Shown here one piece after another: positions 31,022 to 42,442 of a DNA stretch of 64,000 nt. Each line of letters begins with the position of its first letter. Position 1 is the stretch's first letter. Position numbers and translations under genes: made by a program. Source of the stretch: Diphasiastrum complanatum (lineage: Eukaryota; Streptophyta; Lycopodiopsida; Lycopodiales; Lycopodiaceae); contig CM055092.1 of assembly GCA_029204225.1 (NCBI GenBank), positions 100,000,200 to 100,064,199 on the forward strand, written 5' to 3'. The notes under the pieces were generated by a model. That model was not told where the DNA came from and ran no database searches. It saw only the letters and a list, made by a program, of their open reading frames with translations.

Positions 31022-31590
31022 AGTGTGTACAGCAAAAAGACGCTTTTAGTTGTGCATGGTTCGTCCTGTACAATCAAAGCTATTTTTTGAGTGGTATAAT
31101 TTACAAGTGGATGTAGATATTGAAAAGATAATATTCTATTCATTTGTAGTTCCTTTCACTCTGATTCATATTTTTTTACTATCATTGTTTGTAATTTGCT
31201 TGATTCTCATGTTTTGTGACGACAGTTCACTCTTGAGCCGTATACTCCTGATGATGTATATAGATTTCGGCAAGAATTGATCAGAACCTATGCCCAGTAC
31301 GGTGTAAGTGTTGCACCTACAATTGAGGGCCCTCAAAAGGAAGTTGCTCCTACCTTAACAGCCTTTCAAGTTGTTCAGGATGCAGATCTTTATTTTATAT
31401 GATAAAAAATGATTAAAACTCCTTCCTAATATAGAGGAATGCAATTTTATAGCAGATATTTCTCTTGTCTTAAAAGGCATTAAGGCCCTTCCCGAAACAG
31501 AGGAGGGCAATATTATAGAAGGAGCTGTTGCCTTATCAGTTCCTAATACTGATAAAAAAAATATAGAAAAATTGATTGAATAGAGTTCTA
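31022..31590 (+). pseudogene. Exon-like remnants, possibly a Ulp1-like (C48) peptidase end
   Basis: One exon-like block after an ATGCAG acceptor (31022) reads CVQQKDAFSCAWFVLYNQS, which resembles the Gln...Cys-Gly catalytic stretch of Ulp1-type cysteine peptidases (here Cys-Ala). A second block after GACGACAG (31226) reads FTLEPYTPDDVYRFRQELI, like the helix that follows in that family, and ends at a stop near 31400. A third frame (31418-31583) is coding-like but unrecognised. The His and Asp parts are absent, cut off by the copia fragment. Ulp1-like peptidases are carried by several plant DNA transposons. The assignment rests on two short stretches. Confidence 0.35.
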
Positions 31591-31813
31591 TTTGTAAATA
31601 GAGAGACATAAAAAAAAAAGATACAATCATTTTACGTGTAAACAACCCGTTTATGGTTTTTTTTATTGATATAAATATAGATTCTTATAATCAGGTTGTG
31701 TTCATAGTATGATACTGGAATGCAATTTTTTATATTGGCATGTATTTGTTGATAGTGGCATAAAACTAATACAAAGTTAGTTAGAATTAGTACAGAGATT
31801 GTATTAGAAAGTT

Positions 31814-32945
31814 TTAAATAAATCTGAAGTCTGAAAGTACATCATCTTGTAGGAGCAATAGTTCCCGTCGGATGTGGTTTAGACTCCAATCTTCTTCCAC
31901 CTCAACACATGTCAAAATGGCATCATTGTATATAATTTTAATATTTTTTTGTTTTGAATGTCCACTGGCTTCCAAGTATTGATCGAGTGGCACCCATTTA
32001 CCTTTATTTTTTTTCCATCTTTGATAATGAAAACACATGGAAGACATTTTAATTCTACATTCTATTTCTCCATCTGATCTTTTGTCTCAGCCTTCATCCA
32101 TAAGTTCAAATAATAAACTATCTGATAAATTTTTGCATACAAACATTGTTGGGGTTTTGTGTACATTGACACTTGAAAAGAAATCCACAAATATATTCAA
32201 GAAAATAAACCAACTCAATCTAACTGTTTTTTATCTCATGCTCATTTTTAGTGAATTTTTTGCATCATTATATATCTTGCAACAAAATGATTCTGAAACT
32301 GTAGCATCTGGTGCAATCCATTCATCACTTTTAAAACTAGGTAATGGAATTGGTACTATTTGTCGAAAAACAAATTTTGTATCAAGAATGTACATTGATT
32401 CATAAAAAAAGATCCCACTATCAGCTAGATCTTTGGCAGTTCTACCTCGATATTGCAACTGTCCAATATCAGTGTGAATAACATCTAACACACCTGCTAA
32501 AGATTCACTCGACTCTCATTCATTTATGTTGAATGGATATAAATCTGCAAGAAAAAAATGATCAGATTGGCAAGTTTACTATTAGATATTTATGAATGAC
32601 AAAAATCAAAGTATCAAAAATATCAATACTCACAGTTGTTTTTTTTGTGATCCTGACGGTTGAATCCTTGCACATTTATCTTTGAATGCATATATACATG
32701 TTGGACTAGAATCTCAGAAATAGATTTTTCTCCTGATGATGTTCTGAAATCCAAAATTTTGGCCTTCCAATAAGATCAAAATGATAGTTTTTGACCTTTT
32801 CCTTTTCGAAATGCTCCTCTTGATGATGGATGCATCAAACCCAAGAGTTTTTTGAATATTTTCTTGGCACCCATAATTCATTATCATCTGTCTCATTGAA
32901 TAGAAGCACATAGTCGATTGAGGAGCATGGCTTCCTTGATGGCGC
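31814..32945 (-). pseudogene. Exon-like pieces of an unrecognised gene
   Basis: Three coding-like blocks on the minus strand. 32945-32840 starts with ATG (MAPSRKPCSSIDYVLLFN, then a stop). 32491-32231 gives DIGQLQYRGRTAKDLADSG and SDEWIAPDATVSESFCCK. 32047-31814 gives VEVEEDWSLNHIRRELLLLQDD. Sequences between them look intronic. It faces the plus-strand remnants at 31022-31590 tail to tail. I do not recognise the family. Confidence 0.35.
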
Positions 32946-33245
32946 CATTTGTAATTTGCATGCAAAAATCTGAAACAATGAACTATGAATCTGAAAATTT
33001 GCGTAGACAAAAAGCCATGAATCTGAGAAAAAGTGTTGGCGAAAATTTGAAACACTGATCTATTTGGCGCCACAAATGAACTCTGGTTAACCATGATTTG
33101 GCAATGCATATACATTAATGGTGCATCGATTTTCTCATCTCAACCATCTCTGATATTTATTTTTGACGAAACAACAATATATTTAAAAAGTTATTATATT
33201 ATTTATATTTAGAAAATTCTACGGATTTGTTCTTCAAGAAATAGA

Positions 33246-34913
33246 CTATATAGTCCTCCGAGAGAGGTCATCAATGAAAGTCAGCAAATAGACAGCTCCC
33301 CCTATAAAAATAGTCTGCATAGGACCACAAATGTCCATGTGTACAAGATCTAGCAAATTTCTAGAAGTGCATTCTGAATCTGAAATAATTGAATTTCTAA
33401 CATGCTTGTTGGAAATATAACTTTTACATGGAGTATCGGATTTGCTAGTAAAAGGTAAATCTTGTACTAAGTTCAGATTCGACATTTGTTGAATACAACT
33501 AGAATTTAAATGGCCTAATATGTGATGCCATAGCATGTAATTTGAATCAGAAGTAGTAGGAAAACGAGTGACTGAGTTGTAGCTTAACTACGTGTAAAAT
33601 GGGAGTGACTGAGTTTGTACAAATTGCCACTTCTACTGAAAGCAAAAACTTTCCTAGATTCATCAGTAATAGTGTTGCCTTGTCTATCGAATTCGACTCT
33701 GTGACCTGAACTTGTGATTCTACTAACTGAGAGCAGATTTTTGGTCAAGTTCGGAATATGTAAAACATTGGACAGCAACCGAACATCACCTTTTTGGAAT
33801 TCAACCCTGACTATTCCTGCATCTTCAATGGAGTGGGATGAGTTGTCTCCAAGTTGCACAACTCTAGAATGAGTGAAGGGCTTGTAGCTTTGGAACCAGT
33901 CCCGATGGTGAGTCATGTGTTGTGTTGCTCTAGAGTCCAAGTACAAGGAATTACCTTAGTCAAAATTGCAGCTTCATCTTCCTCTTCATGCTGGAAAGAG
34001 TAACTAGTTGAGGCAGCATTTGCTTATTGTTGGGACTACATCTTCTTTTCATTGTTGTACTTAAGTGTTCTGCAGTCCTTGATGAGATGACCAATCCTCT
34101 TATAGCATTTGTAGAATAGGTTTTGCTTTGGCTGGGATGATGAAGAAAAATTTGAACTTGAACTCGAACTCGACCTTGAGCCAGAATTTGAACTTGAGCT
34201 AAAATTCAAACCAGAGTCAAAATCTGACCCAGACTGCATGTTGTTCTTTCTATCAAGATAATCAAACTTTGGAGATTTCTTTTATATGGACTTCTGATTT
34301 TTTATGTATAGAGCCTGAGGATTAGATATTGAGCCTGAGGAGGAAGCATTTCTTCTGATCTCCTCTTGTAGCAACATAGAGATGATTTTGGATAAAGTTA
34401 GTTGTTGTTGGGTCAAAATGGCCATGACCCATGTTTTATAGGCATCAGGGAGACTCGATAAAAGAGTCATTACTACATCTAAATCTTCAATGTTAGATCC
34501 TAATGTAGTCATTTGCTCCATGAGGTTTTTGAATGTGTTGAGATGGCTAGAAATAGTGTCTGCATCAGACATTATGAGTGTGAAGAATTTCTTCCTTAGA
34601 TGTAGTCTGGAAGTCACATCTCTGATGTCATAATAAGTTGTTAGAATGTCCCAAGCAGCCTTAGCAGTCTGTGTAGATCGGATATGACTGATTTGGGAGT
34701 CTCTAATATTTAGAGTGATTAAGGCAAATGCCTTGCCATCTCGTTGCCTCCATTTGGTGATGCTAGTTGCATCAGCCTTTGGCTTGACTTCAGTTCCATC
34801 GACAATATCCCACAGTTTCTTGGCTAGTAGAATGACTTTCATCTGAATTTCTAGAGATGGTAGTTCTCCCCATCGAGCTTGTCAATCAGAGAGGAACTAG
34901 AACTCGAGTCCAT
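33246..34913 (-). pseudogene. Ty1/copia gag, protease and integrase start, degenerate
   Basis: The start ATG is at 34911-34913 (MDSSSSSSLIDKLDGENYHL, then TAG in place of the usual Trp codon). Gag continues at 34842-34282 (KLWDIVDGTE, SHLNTFKNLMEQM, LLSSLPDAY). A zinc knuckle near 34130 has lost its first Cys (FYKCYKRIGHLIKDC). Protease at 33946-33584 has YLDSRATQHMTH, with Arg replacing the Gly of the catalytic DSG. The integrase start at 33536-33246 has LWHHILGHLN and VHMDICGP. RT and RNase H are absent. Several inactivating changes show it is old. Confidence 0.87.
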
Positions 34914-35044
34914 TCTGGTATAGTTCAATATTGTTGGTAGAAACAACAATAGCGTGATATTGTTGGCTACACACTTGCTGAGATTAAGTCTTGGTAAAAA
35001 CAAGACTGAATCCACAATAAAAATTGCAAATTACTGAGCCACAT

Positions 35045-35056
35045 GCTCTGATACCA
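35045..35056 (-). other. Primer binding site of the degenerate copia element
   Basis: The plus strand reads GCTCTGATACCA, complementary on the minus strand to initiator tRNA. It lies about 130 bp upstream of the gag start. TGTCGGAAATCAGAG at 35057 would be the 5' LTR boundary. A second TGTCAAAAATCAGAG preceded by GATACCA at 35139 shows a short duplication of this boundary. Confidence 0.8.
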
Positions 35057-36120
35057 TGTCGGAAATCAGAGTTACCAGAGATGATTCACTGATATCGGAT
35101 TAGAGGAGCTCTGATCAAAATAGAAGTTTTGATACCATGTCAAAAATCAGAGTGATCAATAAATCGAAAGTGCAGTTGTTACCAGTAGATGAGCTGAAGA
35201 TGAATCAAAAGTAACTACAATGTGTAATGGAACAAGATAGTAGTATAGACACAAAAATACACTCTGATAATTAATCAAAATTGAGTACATGAGCTTGAAA
35301 CTAGCGCAAACACTGTGGGCGCTAAAATAGTCTTCAGCTGAGGTCGTTGAATACTTACTGATTCAAAAACTACAACTTAACAAAAATACAAAATGCCTAT
35401 AAGATAATTACTTGATCAGAACAGTGACTATAGTAGATCTTCCTTGATGATTGGGAGTTTAGATGATCAGTACTTTGAGAGTTGACATTCATCTACTTGA
35501 TTAACTACATTTGTCATGCAGTAGGTAGTCGTCGTTTGCCAGTGAGTTATGTACAGAGGTAGGCGGACTGTCAACGCCGCGACATGGGTCGAATTTTCGA
35601 GTTGATACTACAAAGGGTCGGAATTTTATAAAGGTTCGAAAAATATACATTGGTTCAGAAAATATACACTGGTTCGGCAAATTTAGAACAGATCCAAACC
35701 AAACATGGTTCGAAGGCACTCAAAAAAGTTAGAACAGATCTGAATCGAATATGTTCGAAAACGTTAGAATGGCGAATCTAAATCAGACACGTTCGAAAAA
35801 TCTCACTTTGATGGTATTAACATTGGGTGAAAAAAAAAATTCAAACAGAGCAGATTTTTCAAACATCTATACAAAACTTCAAAGTCTTCTTCCTTCCTTT
35901 TTTTTGTTGGTTTTTTTTTTTTTCAAGGATAGATATAAACAAGAATTTTTCAAGATGCTCATTACCTAAATGGAATTGGGCTTGGGCATGAAATTTCAAC
36001 ACATTGTACCTCTGTTGATGCTAATTTCATTTTACACTTACAAGAATGTTTATCTTAATGTTACAAAATAATGTGTATGTGTATAAATACACTCTTAAGT
36101 TTTAAACAAATAAATATATA
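35057..36120. other. Probable 5' LTR remnant and spacer, no gene
   Basis: The first 400-450 bp (from 35057) are likely the 5' LTR of the degenerate copia element, right end undefined because no partner LTR is present. The remainder is AT-rich without coding signal; a GTTCGAAAA-like phrase recurs between 35630 and 35800. Confidence 0.4.
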
Positions 36121-36123
36121 GTA

Positions 36124-36275
36124 CCTTTGATTTGAGTTGAGGCTGGGCACTAGAACTTGATGACGATGATGTTCCACTAAGTCTTTGATCAAGCATTTGT
36201 GCTTTTTTTCGCGGTTTCATTTTGTAATAATATTGCATCTTCTTTAACTTTTTGCTATCTTGTGGAGGCATCATG
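36124..36275 (-). CDS. Exon-like ORF with start codon and splice donor
   Basis: Starting at ATG on the minus strand near 36272, about 49 codons read MMPPQDSKKLKKMQYYYK and a basic, Ser-rich stretch ending QPQLKSK. A GTACTA donor-like sequence follows at about 36124. It could be the first exon of the unrecognised gene whose later pieces lie at 31814-32945, with the copia fragment inserted between. That link is inference. Confidence 0.3.
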
Positions 36276-38100
36276 CTTTAAACAATCATAGAAAAATAAA
36301 ATAAAAATGCTATATTCAACACACAATGTTGCAAATCCAAATGTTAAGTACATAATATCTATTGTATATGAAATAAATATACTTGTTTCAAGGCATTGCC
36401 TCATCAGAAAACATATTCGCTAATCAACGATTAAATTTTATCTACAATTTTTCAACAAGAATGTTAAATCCTATTTACACATGTGATATTGACAAAATAC
36501 ACTTATCAAAATATACAACTAAAATTGATGTACACACAAATTTAGCAAGATCCACAAATATCTTTATCACTAAAACATTCAAATACCTCACATGTCAGTT
36601 TGCTTGAACGAAATGACTTGTCTAATTCACGAAGACAAGAAGCACATGCAAGCAAGCTATGAAATATAAGTGTGATTTATGTTCAACTATTTAGGAAACT
36701 AAACAAGTGTCATGTCGTTCTGACAATGGCGAGACACTTTTGAGTAACTAAGAAGACTTTTTAATCTCATCTATAATTGGGAAACAACGATAGCAAATCA
36801 ACTACTTGTCTTACATTCCGGTTCTTACTCGAACCAAGCATTATTGTACTCGAAGCAAAGGTACGCTTTCTACCAATATTCTACAAAACAAGAAATACAC
36901 TCCGCTTACATATCTTTCAACTCTTAACACAACTAAATAACTACATCTATTGTCGCTATGGTGTATAGATAGCACTTGTACGGAAAAACAACTATGGCAA
37001 CATCTCAAGAAGCTTCGTCTGCAAACATTCAGGTATGGGTTTTCGTTATCAATTTAGATACGAACACTACAACACACGAACGGGTGAAGTTTTTTTTTTT
37101 TGTAAAATAAATAAAATTGCCCATGTTATGATCCTTCAAAATGCTTTTTTTTTTTTACAAAAAGAGTTGACTCTTGTAAAAACACACACTATTACTGAGT
37201 AATTTTTAATGAAACCTTGGTCAGTAAATGTCACGGTAAGGACTCCAATTAATACAGTTTTAGACAGCATGGAAATGCGTAACACATGTTGTCTTTACGA
37301 AAGGGAATGGCACGGATCTGCCCTAATACCTAGTAAAGACATTGAAAATCACTTACTAAGTAATCCAATCTGTCTATCCAAAACAGTGTCCACATACCAT
37401 GGTCGTTATGTGATTCCTATATAACGATCATAGTACTGCTTTACCCTACCCTGTCAAGTGTCACTTTAGACCCTTGGTGAGATACAACTGCAAAGCATGG
37501 ATATGCTCAAGAGTATGGACAGTAGTGCATGACATACCTTACTCCGTAAGGGTCACTTGGGTCAGTATAGCATAACAACACACGTGTTCACACCAGGTCT
37601 TTTGGCTAAGTAAAACTCTAAATCGTTAAAACTTTTCATACTCTTCTAGGCATAAAATGAACTGATATGGACCAACTACCCGTAAGCTGATCAGTATTGC
37701 ACTCGTCCTGATACGATGATATAACGGCTTGGCCTATCGCTAAAACATCATGTGCTTGGGAAGACTGTACTAGGTTTTAAAATGCTATTCAAAGTTGTTA
37801 AGTAGTATAACTTCTTTTAGACATGAATAACAACTGTCATTCAGCTATGACACATGTCTTCCTCACTAAACTAACTTGAGTGGTTTTGTTTTGTGGAATG
37901 GTGGTAGGACGTCTTGAAGTGGTTATGCTTTATGGTGCTTTCTACTATTGTATTCTACTTTTCAGCTGTATTTCACCTTGTTAGATTATGAATAAAGGCT
38001 TCAAAGAGCTTCAGTCTTGTTTTGTCAAGAGGAACTAAGTGCAGTCTTGTATCTCTCTCTTTCTCTCGTTGGAAAACGAACATCAAGTTAAAAAAATAGA
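36276..38100. other. No gene seen
   Basis: AT-rich sequence with short ORFs only and no domain, RNA gene or clear repeat. Confidence 0.5.
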
Positions 38101-38109
38101 TAGCAGGTA

Positions 38110-38590
38110 AGTGTAGGAATCTGCAACAGGTAATCGCATGCATTTTTCTAGTCAAGATAAAGCCACATAAGTGACGATGATGGCAATGTACTTAGTCTTC
38201 AATCATTTCTTGCGTGCTGTTGTGTTTTGTATTGTCAGTATACGTTGTCTCAACACGTAATAAATTGCTTTAATTGATGTATCCGATTGTGATTTGCTTG
38301 AGAAATTTTTATTCATCAGTACTAATTGCTACAAGATTGATGGTTGGATGGATGGATTGATGTGTTGTTTGTATGATGTTAAGAAAACAAACAACAAGTG
38401 TAGAAATATACAATGGGCAATAGCGCTTTCTTTGCATGCACTTATATAGTCAAGATAAAGCCACATAAGTGAGGACTATGGCAATGTACCCAGCTTTCAA
38501 TCATTTCTTGTGTGTTGTTTTGTTTTGTATTGTCAGTATATGTTGTCTCAATATGTAATGAATTGCTTTAATTGATGTTCCTATTGTGAT
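38110..38590. repeat. Tandem duplication, period about 295 bp
   Basis: 38110-38300 and 38398-38590 share GTCAAGATAAAGCCACATAAG, CAATCATTTCTTG and TTTTGTATTGTCAGTATA in the same order, with about 10-15% differences. The similarity of the second copy ends at CTTGAG (38594-38599), exactly where the TGGCA-rich block starts. Confidence 0.8.
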
Positions 38591-38599
38591 ATACTTGAG

Positions 38600-38930
38600 C
38601 AACCACAACTACAAATCCACGCAGATAAGACGGGGACCAAATTTGACCCATCGACCCTTGCATGGCAATGTCCGTGGCATCGCCTGGAAAAGTGTGTGGC
38701 AATGGATGTGTGACACTGCCACGTCGTAAAAAATTTTCGTCATTGGCCCTTTCTTCGACCAGGTTTGTGAAAGACGGGGGGGTGATTTGAATTTTAAATA
38801 TGTGTGGCATTGCCATGCAAACTGGAAATTTGCCACGCGTGGCAGTGTGACATGTGGCAAATCTCTAGGAATTTTTTTTTTTGGTTTGGCGAAGCACTGC
38901 CACACAGAAATTTTGGAACAAAAAAAAAAA
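38600..38930. repeat. TGGCA/TGCCA motif cluster, candidate transposon subterminal region
   Basis: About ten copies of TGTGGCA or its complement TGCCAC occur in both orientations within 300 bp, including palindromic GCCACGCGTGGC near 38833. The block opens with CACAACTACAAATCC (38603), reminiscent of CACTA-element ends. Subterminal motif clusters in both orientations are typical of CACTA elements. No matching right end was found. Confidence 0.45.
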
Positions 38931-39001
38931 ATCTCGCGAAATGAAAATTGCTTGTCCCGACTCTTTTTGGAGATCAATTTTGGGATTTTTGAAGAGAAGC
39001 T

Positions 39002-39142
<141 letters not shown>

Positions 39143-39149
39143 CGTTTAT

Positions 39150-39580
39150 TGGTTTTTATAAACTAACAATGTTTACTTGAAAACAAGATGAATGAATGGT
39201 TTGCTTCTCATTGTTGGCTTTTGTAGAAGAAAATAATGCAATTTTGAAGGAAAGGAAACAATCCAAGCAAATACATGAGGTATGTTATACATTCTAAATT
39301 TTGCTAGATTACATTTGATTCGTAAAGTGCATTTCATAGTATCGTCTACATCTCAAATTACTGTAGATTACATTTGATTTATAAATTGCATTCGATAGTA
39401 GTTGGATTTTTGTTGATTGATTTGTAATCTAACAATGATTCTTTGAAACAAAGTTAATGAATGATTTGGTTTTCATTCTTTGCTTTTACAGAAGAAAAAA
39501 GAGATGCATCTTAGACGGAATTAAAGACCATCCAAGCAATAGATGAGGTATGTTCTACATCTTAAATTGATGTTTTTGTT
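39150..39580. repeat. Tandem duplication containing two exon-like segments
   Basis: Two copies about 260 bp apart each carry CTAACAATG, a short purine-rich block between an AG acceptor and GAGGTATGTT donor (39222-39282 and 39490-39550), and flanks in common. Inside the first copy a further 58-bp repeat (GATTACATTTGAT...) occurs at about 39308 and 39366. The first segment could encode EENNAILKERKQSKQ; the second has a stop. Confidence 0.6.
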
Positions 39581-39819
39581 TGTTTTTCATTGTTTGTATA
39601 TGTTTACAAAGAATTTATACATAATGAAATAGAAAAAAATAAACAATAAACAATCATTTCATAGATAATGAGATAGAGATAAAGAAAAGTTTGTAATTGT
39701 ACTCCAAAAAAGGTGTACATATTTGCATCTTCTTAAAAGGGCTTTGATGCTAACACCTTCTGAGTCTACTTTTGCAAATAAAAAAAATACATAAAATCTA
39801 AGAAGTAATTATAGGCTTC

Positions 39820-40920
39820 TAGTCATCACTCTCTTTCCCCTCATCATCATCCGAAGCCGAATCTTGTTCTTCGCCTTAACCTTCGTCCCCTTCTTCTTTT
39901 TGGTTTCCTCTTGTACTTTCTTCCACAAAGGAAACGTATGCCCTCTACATGCACATTCACAAAACAAATGAATGATTATTAGCTAGACACATGTCATAAA
40001 AATGAAATGAAACAAAAACTATGTACCAAAAATATATGAAATATATATTATGTAACAAGAATCTACCCTTCGATGTAAGTCTTGTTTTGCAAAATGATCA
40101 ACCAAGGCACTATAGCCTTGGCAATATCCAATGTTGTACTCAGCAGTGTATATTTGCGCCCATAATCTTCAACCTACATCAACAAAAATTAGAAAAAACA
40201 AAAAATTATTGATAAACAAAAAACATGTAAAATGCAATTAGCTAAAAGATAATTGCTTGCAAATTGGATGTGCATATTGGTCTTGCCTCCCGATCCAAGA
40301 TGAGATTGGCCTAGAAGATTAAGCCTTGAGTTTGTTGCCTCTCTTTGTTGCTTAAAGTGCTCGAGATTTGGATGCTTGGAAATAACCTTCACCCATTCAT
40401 TTTTCGATGCCCATCCCTGTCTTTTTTTACCTTTATTGCATAATCTTCTTAATGACTGGCATTTATGACAAATACGTGTACACTTACCCGTCTTCGTCCA
40501 TTTGTCATTAAATCGATTTGGTTGTAAGTCCCCTTGGTTTTGTTGCTCCCAAGGATTAAACAAGTTGTGACCAAAGTATTTAAGGGTAAGGTCGTGCAAC
40601 CTATTGATGATGACCTTATCCCTAATGTTCATGACGATGGAACTGTCATCACAAAGGTCATAGAAAACATTCGTGGATTCTTTCGACGACATCTCCGTCG
40701 AAATGAATCCACAATCTTGTTCATTGAATTCTCCTTCGGAAAGACAAAAGGCTTTCATTCTTTGCCTTTCTTCATGAGATAGTGAAGTATATAAATTTTG
40801 CTTTCAATCAGATTGATCTGATCCTGAGGCTTGCCCTCTTCAAACCGGAAGAGGATCTTGGCCTCCTCCTTCATCCTCCGCTACCACTAGTAGACATGAC
40901 TATTGAGAGAAAAAGAAAAA
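39820..40920 (-). pseudogene. CACTA-like (En/Spm) transposase candidate, multi-exon
   Basis: The main block 40758-40260 has an acidic start and KYFGHNLFNPWEQQN, a Cys/His group (CTRICHKCQSLRRLC), then KNEWVKVISKHPNLEHFKQQREATNSRLNLLGQSHLGSGGK split across short phrases. The last stretch resembles the NR...H..GS signature of plant Ptta/En-Spm transposase-24 proteins. Shorter exon-like blocks follow at about 40172-40060 (DYGRKYTLLSTTLDIAKAI) and 39950-39830 (acidic, ending in a stop). Possible start near 40897. A TG/GA microsatellite lies upstream. The assignment rests on one motif region, and the copy looks frame-damaged. Confidence 0.4.
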
Positions 40921-41116
40921 ATTGTGAAAAGAACTTGGAGAGAGATATGAAATGTGAAAATTGAAAAAGAGTGTGTGCATGTGAGATTTGTGAGAGAGTG
41001 AGAGAGAGAGAAAAAAAAAATGAAAATAAAAGATTGTGTGAAAAATGAAAGAGAGATATGAAAGAGTGTGTGAGAGAGAAAGAGAGATTGGAGATTGGAG
41101 ATTAGAGAGTGAAAGA

Positions 41117-41155
41117 TGTGTGTGTGTGTGTGTGTGTGTGTGGGTGTGTGTGGGT

Positions 41156-41222
<67 letters not shown>
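41117..41222. repeat. Compound (TG)n-(GA)n microsatellite
   Basis: TG repeats with two GGG interruptions up to 41180, then GA repeats. Purine-rich sequence surrounds it (40980-41270). Confidence 0.95.
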
Positions 41223-41223
<1 letters not shown>

Positions 41224-41269
41224 AATGAGAGAGTGAGAGTGTGATAGAGATTGAGAGTGAGAGTGAACA

Positions 41270-42440
41270 CAAGAAAGCCTCAAGAGATCCACAAGAAAGC
41301 CTCAAAAAACTTGCTTTCTGCCATGTCTACGGCCAGTACCAGGGGGAACACGGGCATGAGATGGCTGTGCAGAGGTTATGGCACGGGCAGTGGATTTCGT
41401 CCTAGCCATCATTCTCAGAATATAAATAAATAAATTTGAAAAAAAAAGTCTGTAAGTTGATTATCGAACCCAAGCGTGGGGAATGAAAAAAAAAATTGCA
41501 ATAAGAAGGCACTTGAGATCGATACCAGAACTAAATATCGATTTCGAACGCAACATAGAAAGAGAATATCAGAAGAACCCTAAATCACGCTTGAAAGCGA
41601 TATTGAAAATACAGCGGTATAGGTCCTGAGCGTAGGATGAGAATGGGGAGTAATTGTGGACAGAGAGCGCACTTGAGAGCGATATTGGGAGCGAAAAACA
41701 AAAATTTGCGAAAATAAAATAAAAATTCTGAGGCTGTATATATAGAAAATTTTTGCACGTATAAATAAAATGGCTGCTGACACGTGACGGCATCTAACGG
41801 GTCCACGCGTTATGTCTGTACTGTCAATTATGACTCATTATGAGGCCACGTAGGTGTAGGACATATTCACTGATCATATTGAAACATGTGTGATTCTGCA
41901 CAAGATAAATGTTAGATCAATCATTCCTTGTACGACGGAATATTCATGACGAATCATGCGTCAACACATGTCCTTTTGGTACTCCTCCACACGTGTGATT
42001 TTTTTTTATAAATGGGTCATTTTCGGTGCAGATTTTCATGTAAATTTTTTTATTTTTGAGCTGAATATTGATTTCAAGCTCACACTTGCCTCTGTTTACG
42101 TTCTATTGACATACTTGCGTCCAGAAACCAATACTATCTAGTCCGGTATCGCTTTCAAGCGCGTCTTACGTTTCCTTTTTTTTTCTGATCTTTGTACTCG
42201 TGCTCGGATTCGATATCCTATTTTCTTATATCTCTTTCGAACGCACATTGCCTTGAGGTTATTGTCTGACCAGTATTTTGCGCTTGAGAGCAATATTTAG
42301 AATCTTTCTTTTGTCTTTTTTGTCTAAAATGTCTAATTTCAATTCTGGTCTCCTTTTTTTTTTATGAATTTAGTATTAGTGATAATTTAAAATATTTTAA
42401 ATTTATTTTTTCTTCTTTAATTTTTATTTTTTCCTCTATT
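41270..42440. other. No gene seen
   Basis: Mixed AT-rich sequence. Only short ORFs; phrases such as TTGAGAGCGATATT recur (41590, 41675, 42285) but no unit could be defined. Confidence 0.45.
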
Positions 42441-42442
42441 AT

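Noticed and set aside
33246-34913. Joining the copia gag-integrase piece with the RNase H piece at 30524-30880 as one element
   Set aside because: Same strand and compatible order, but no shared LTR sequence was found, and unrelated exon-like sequence lies between.
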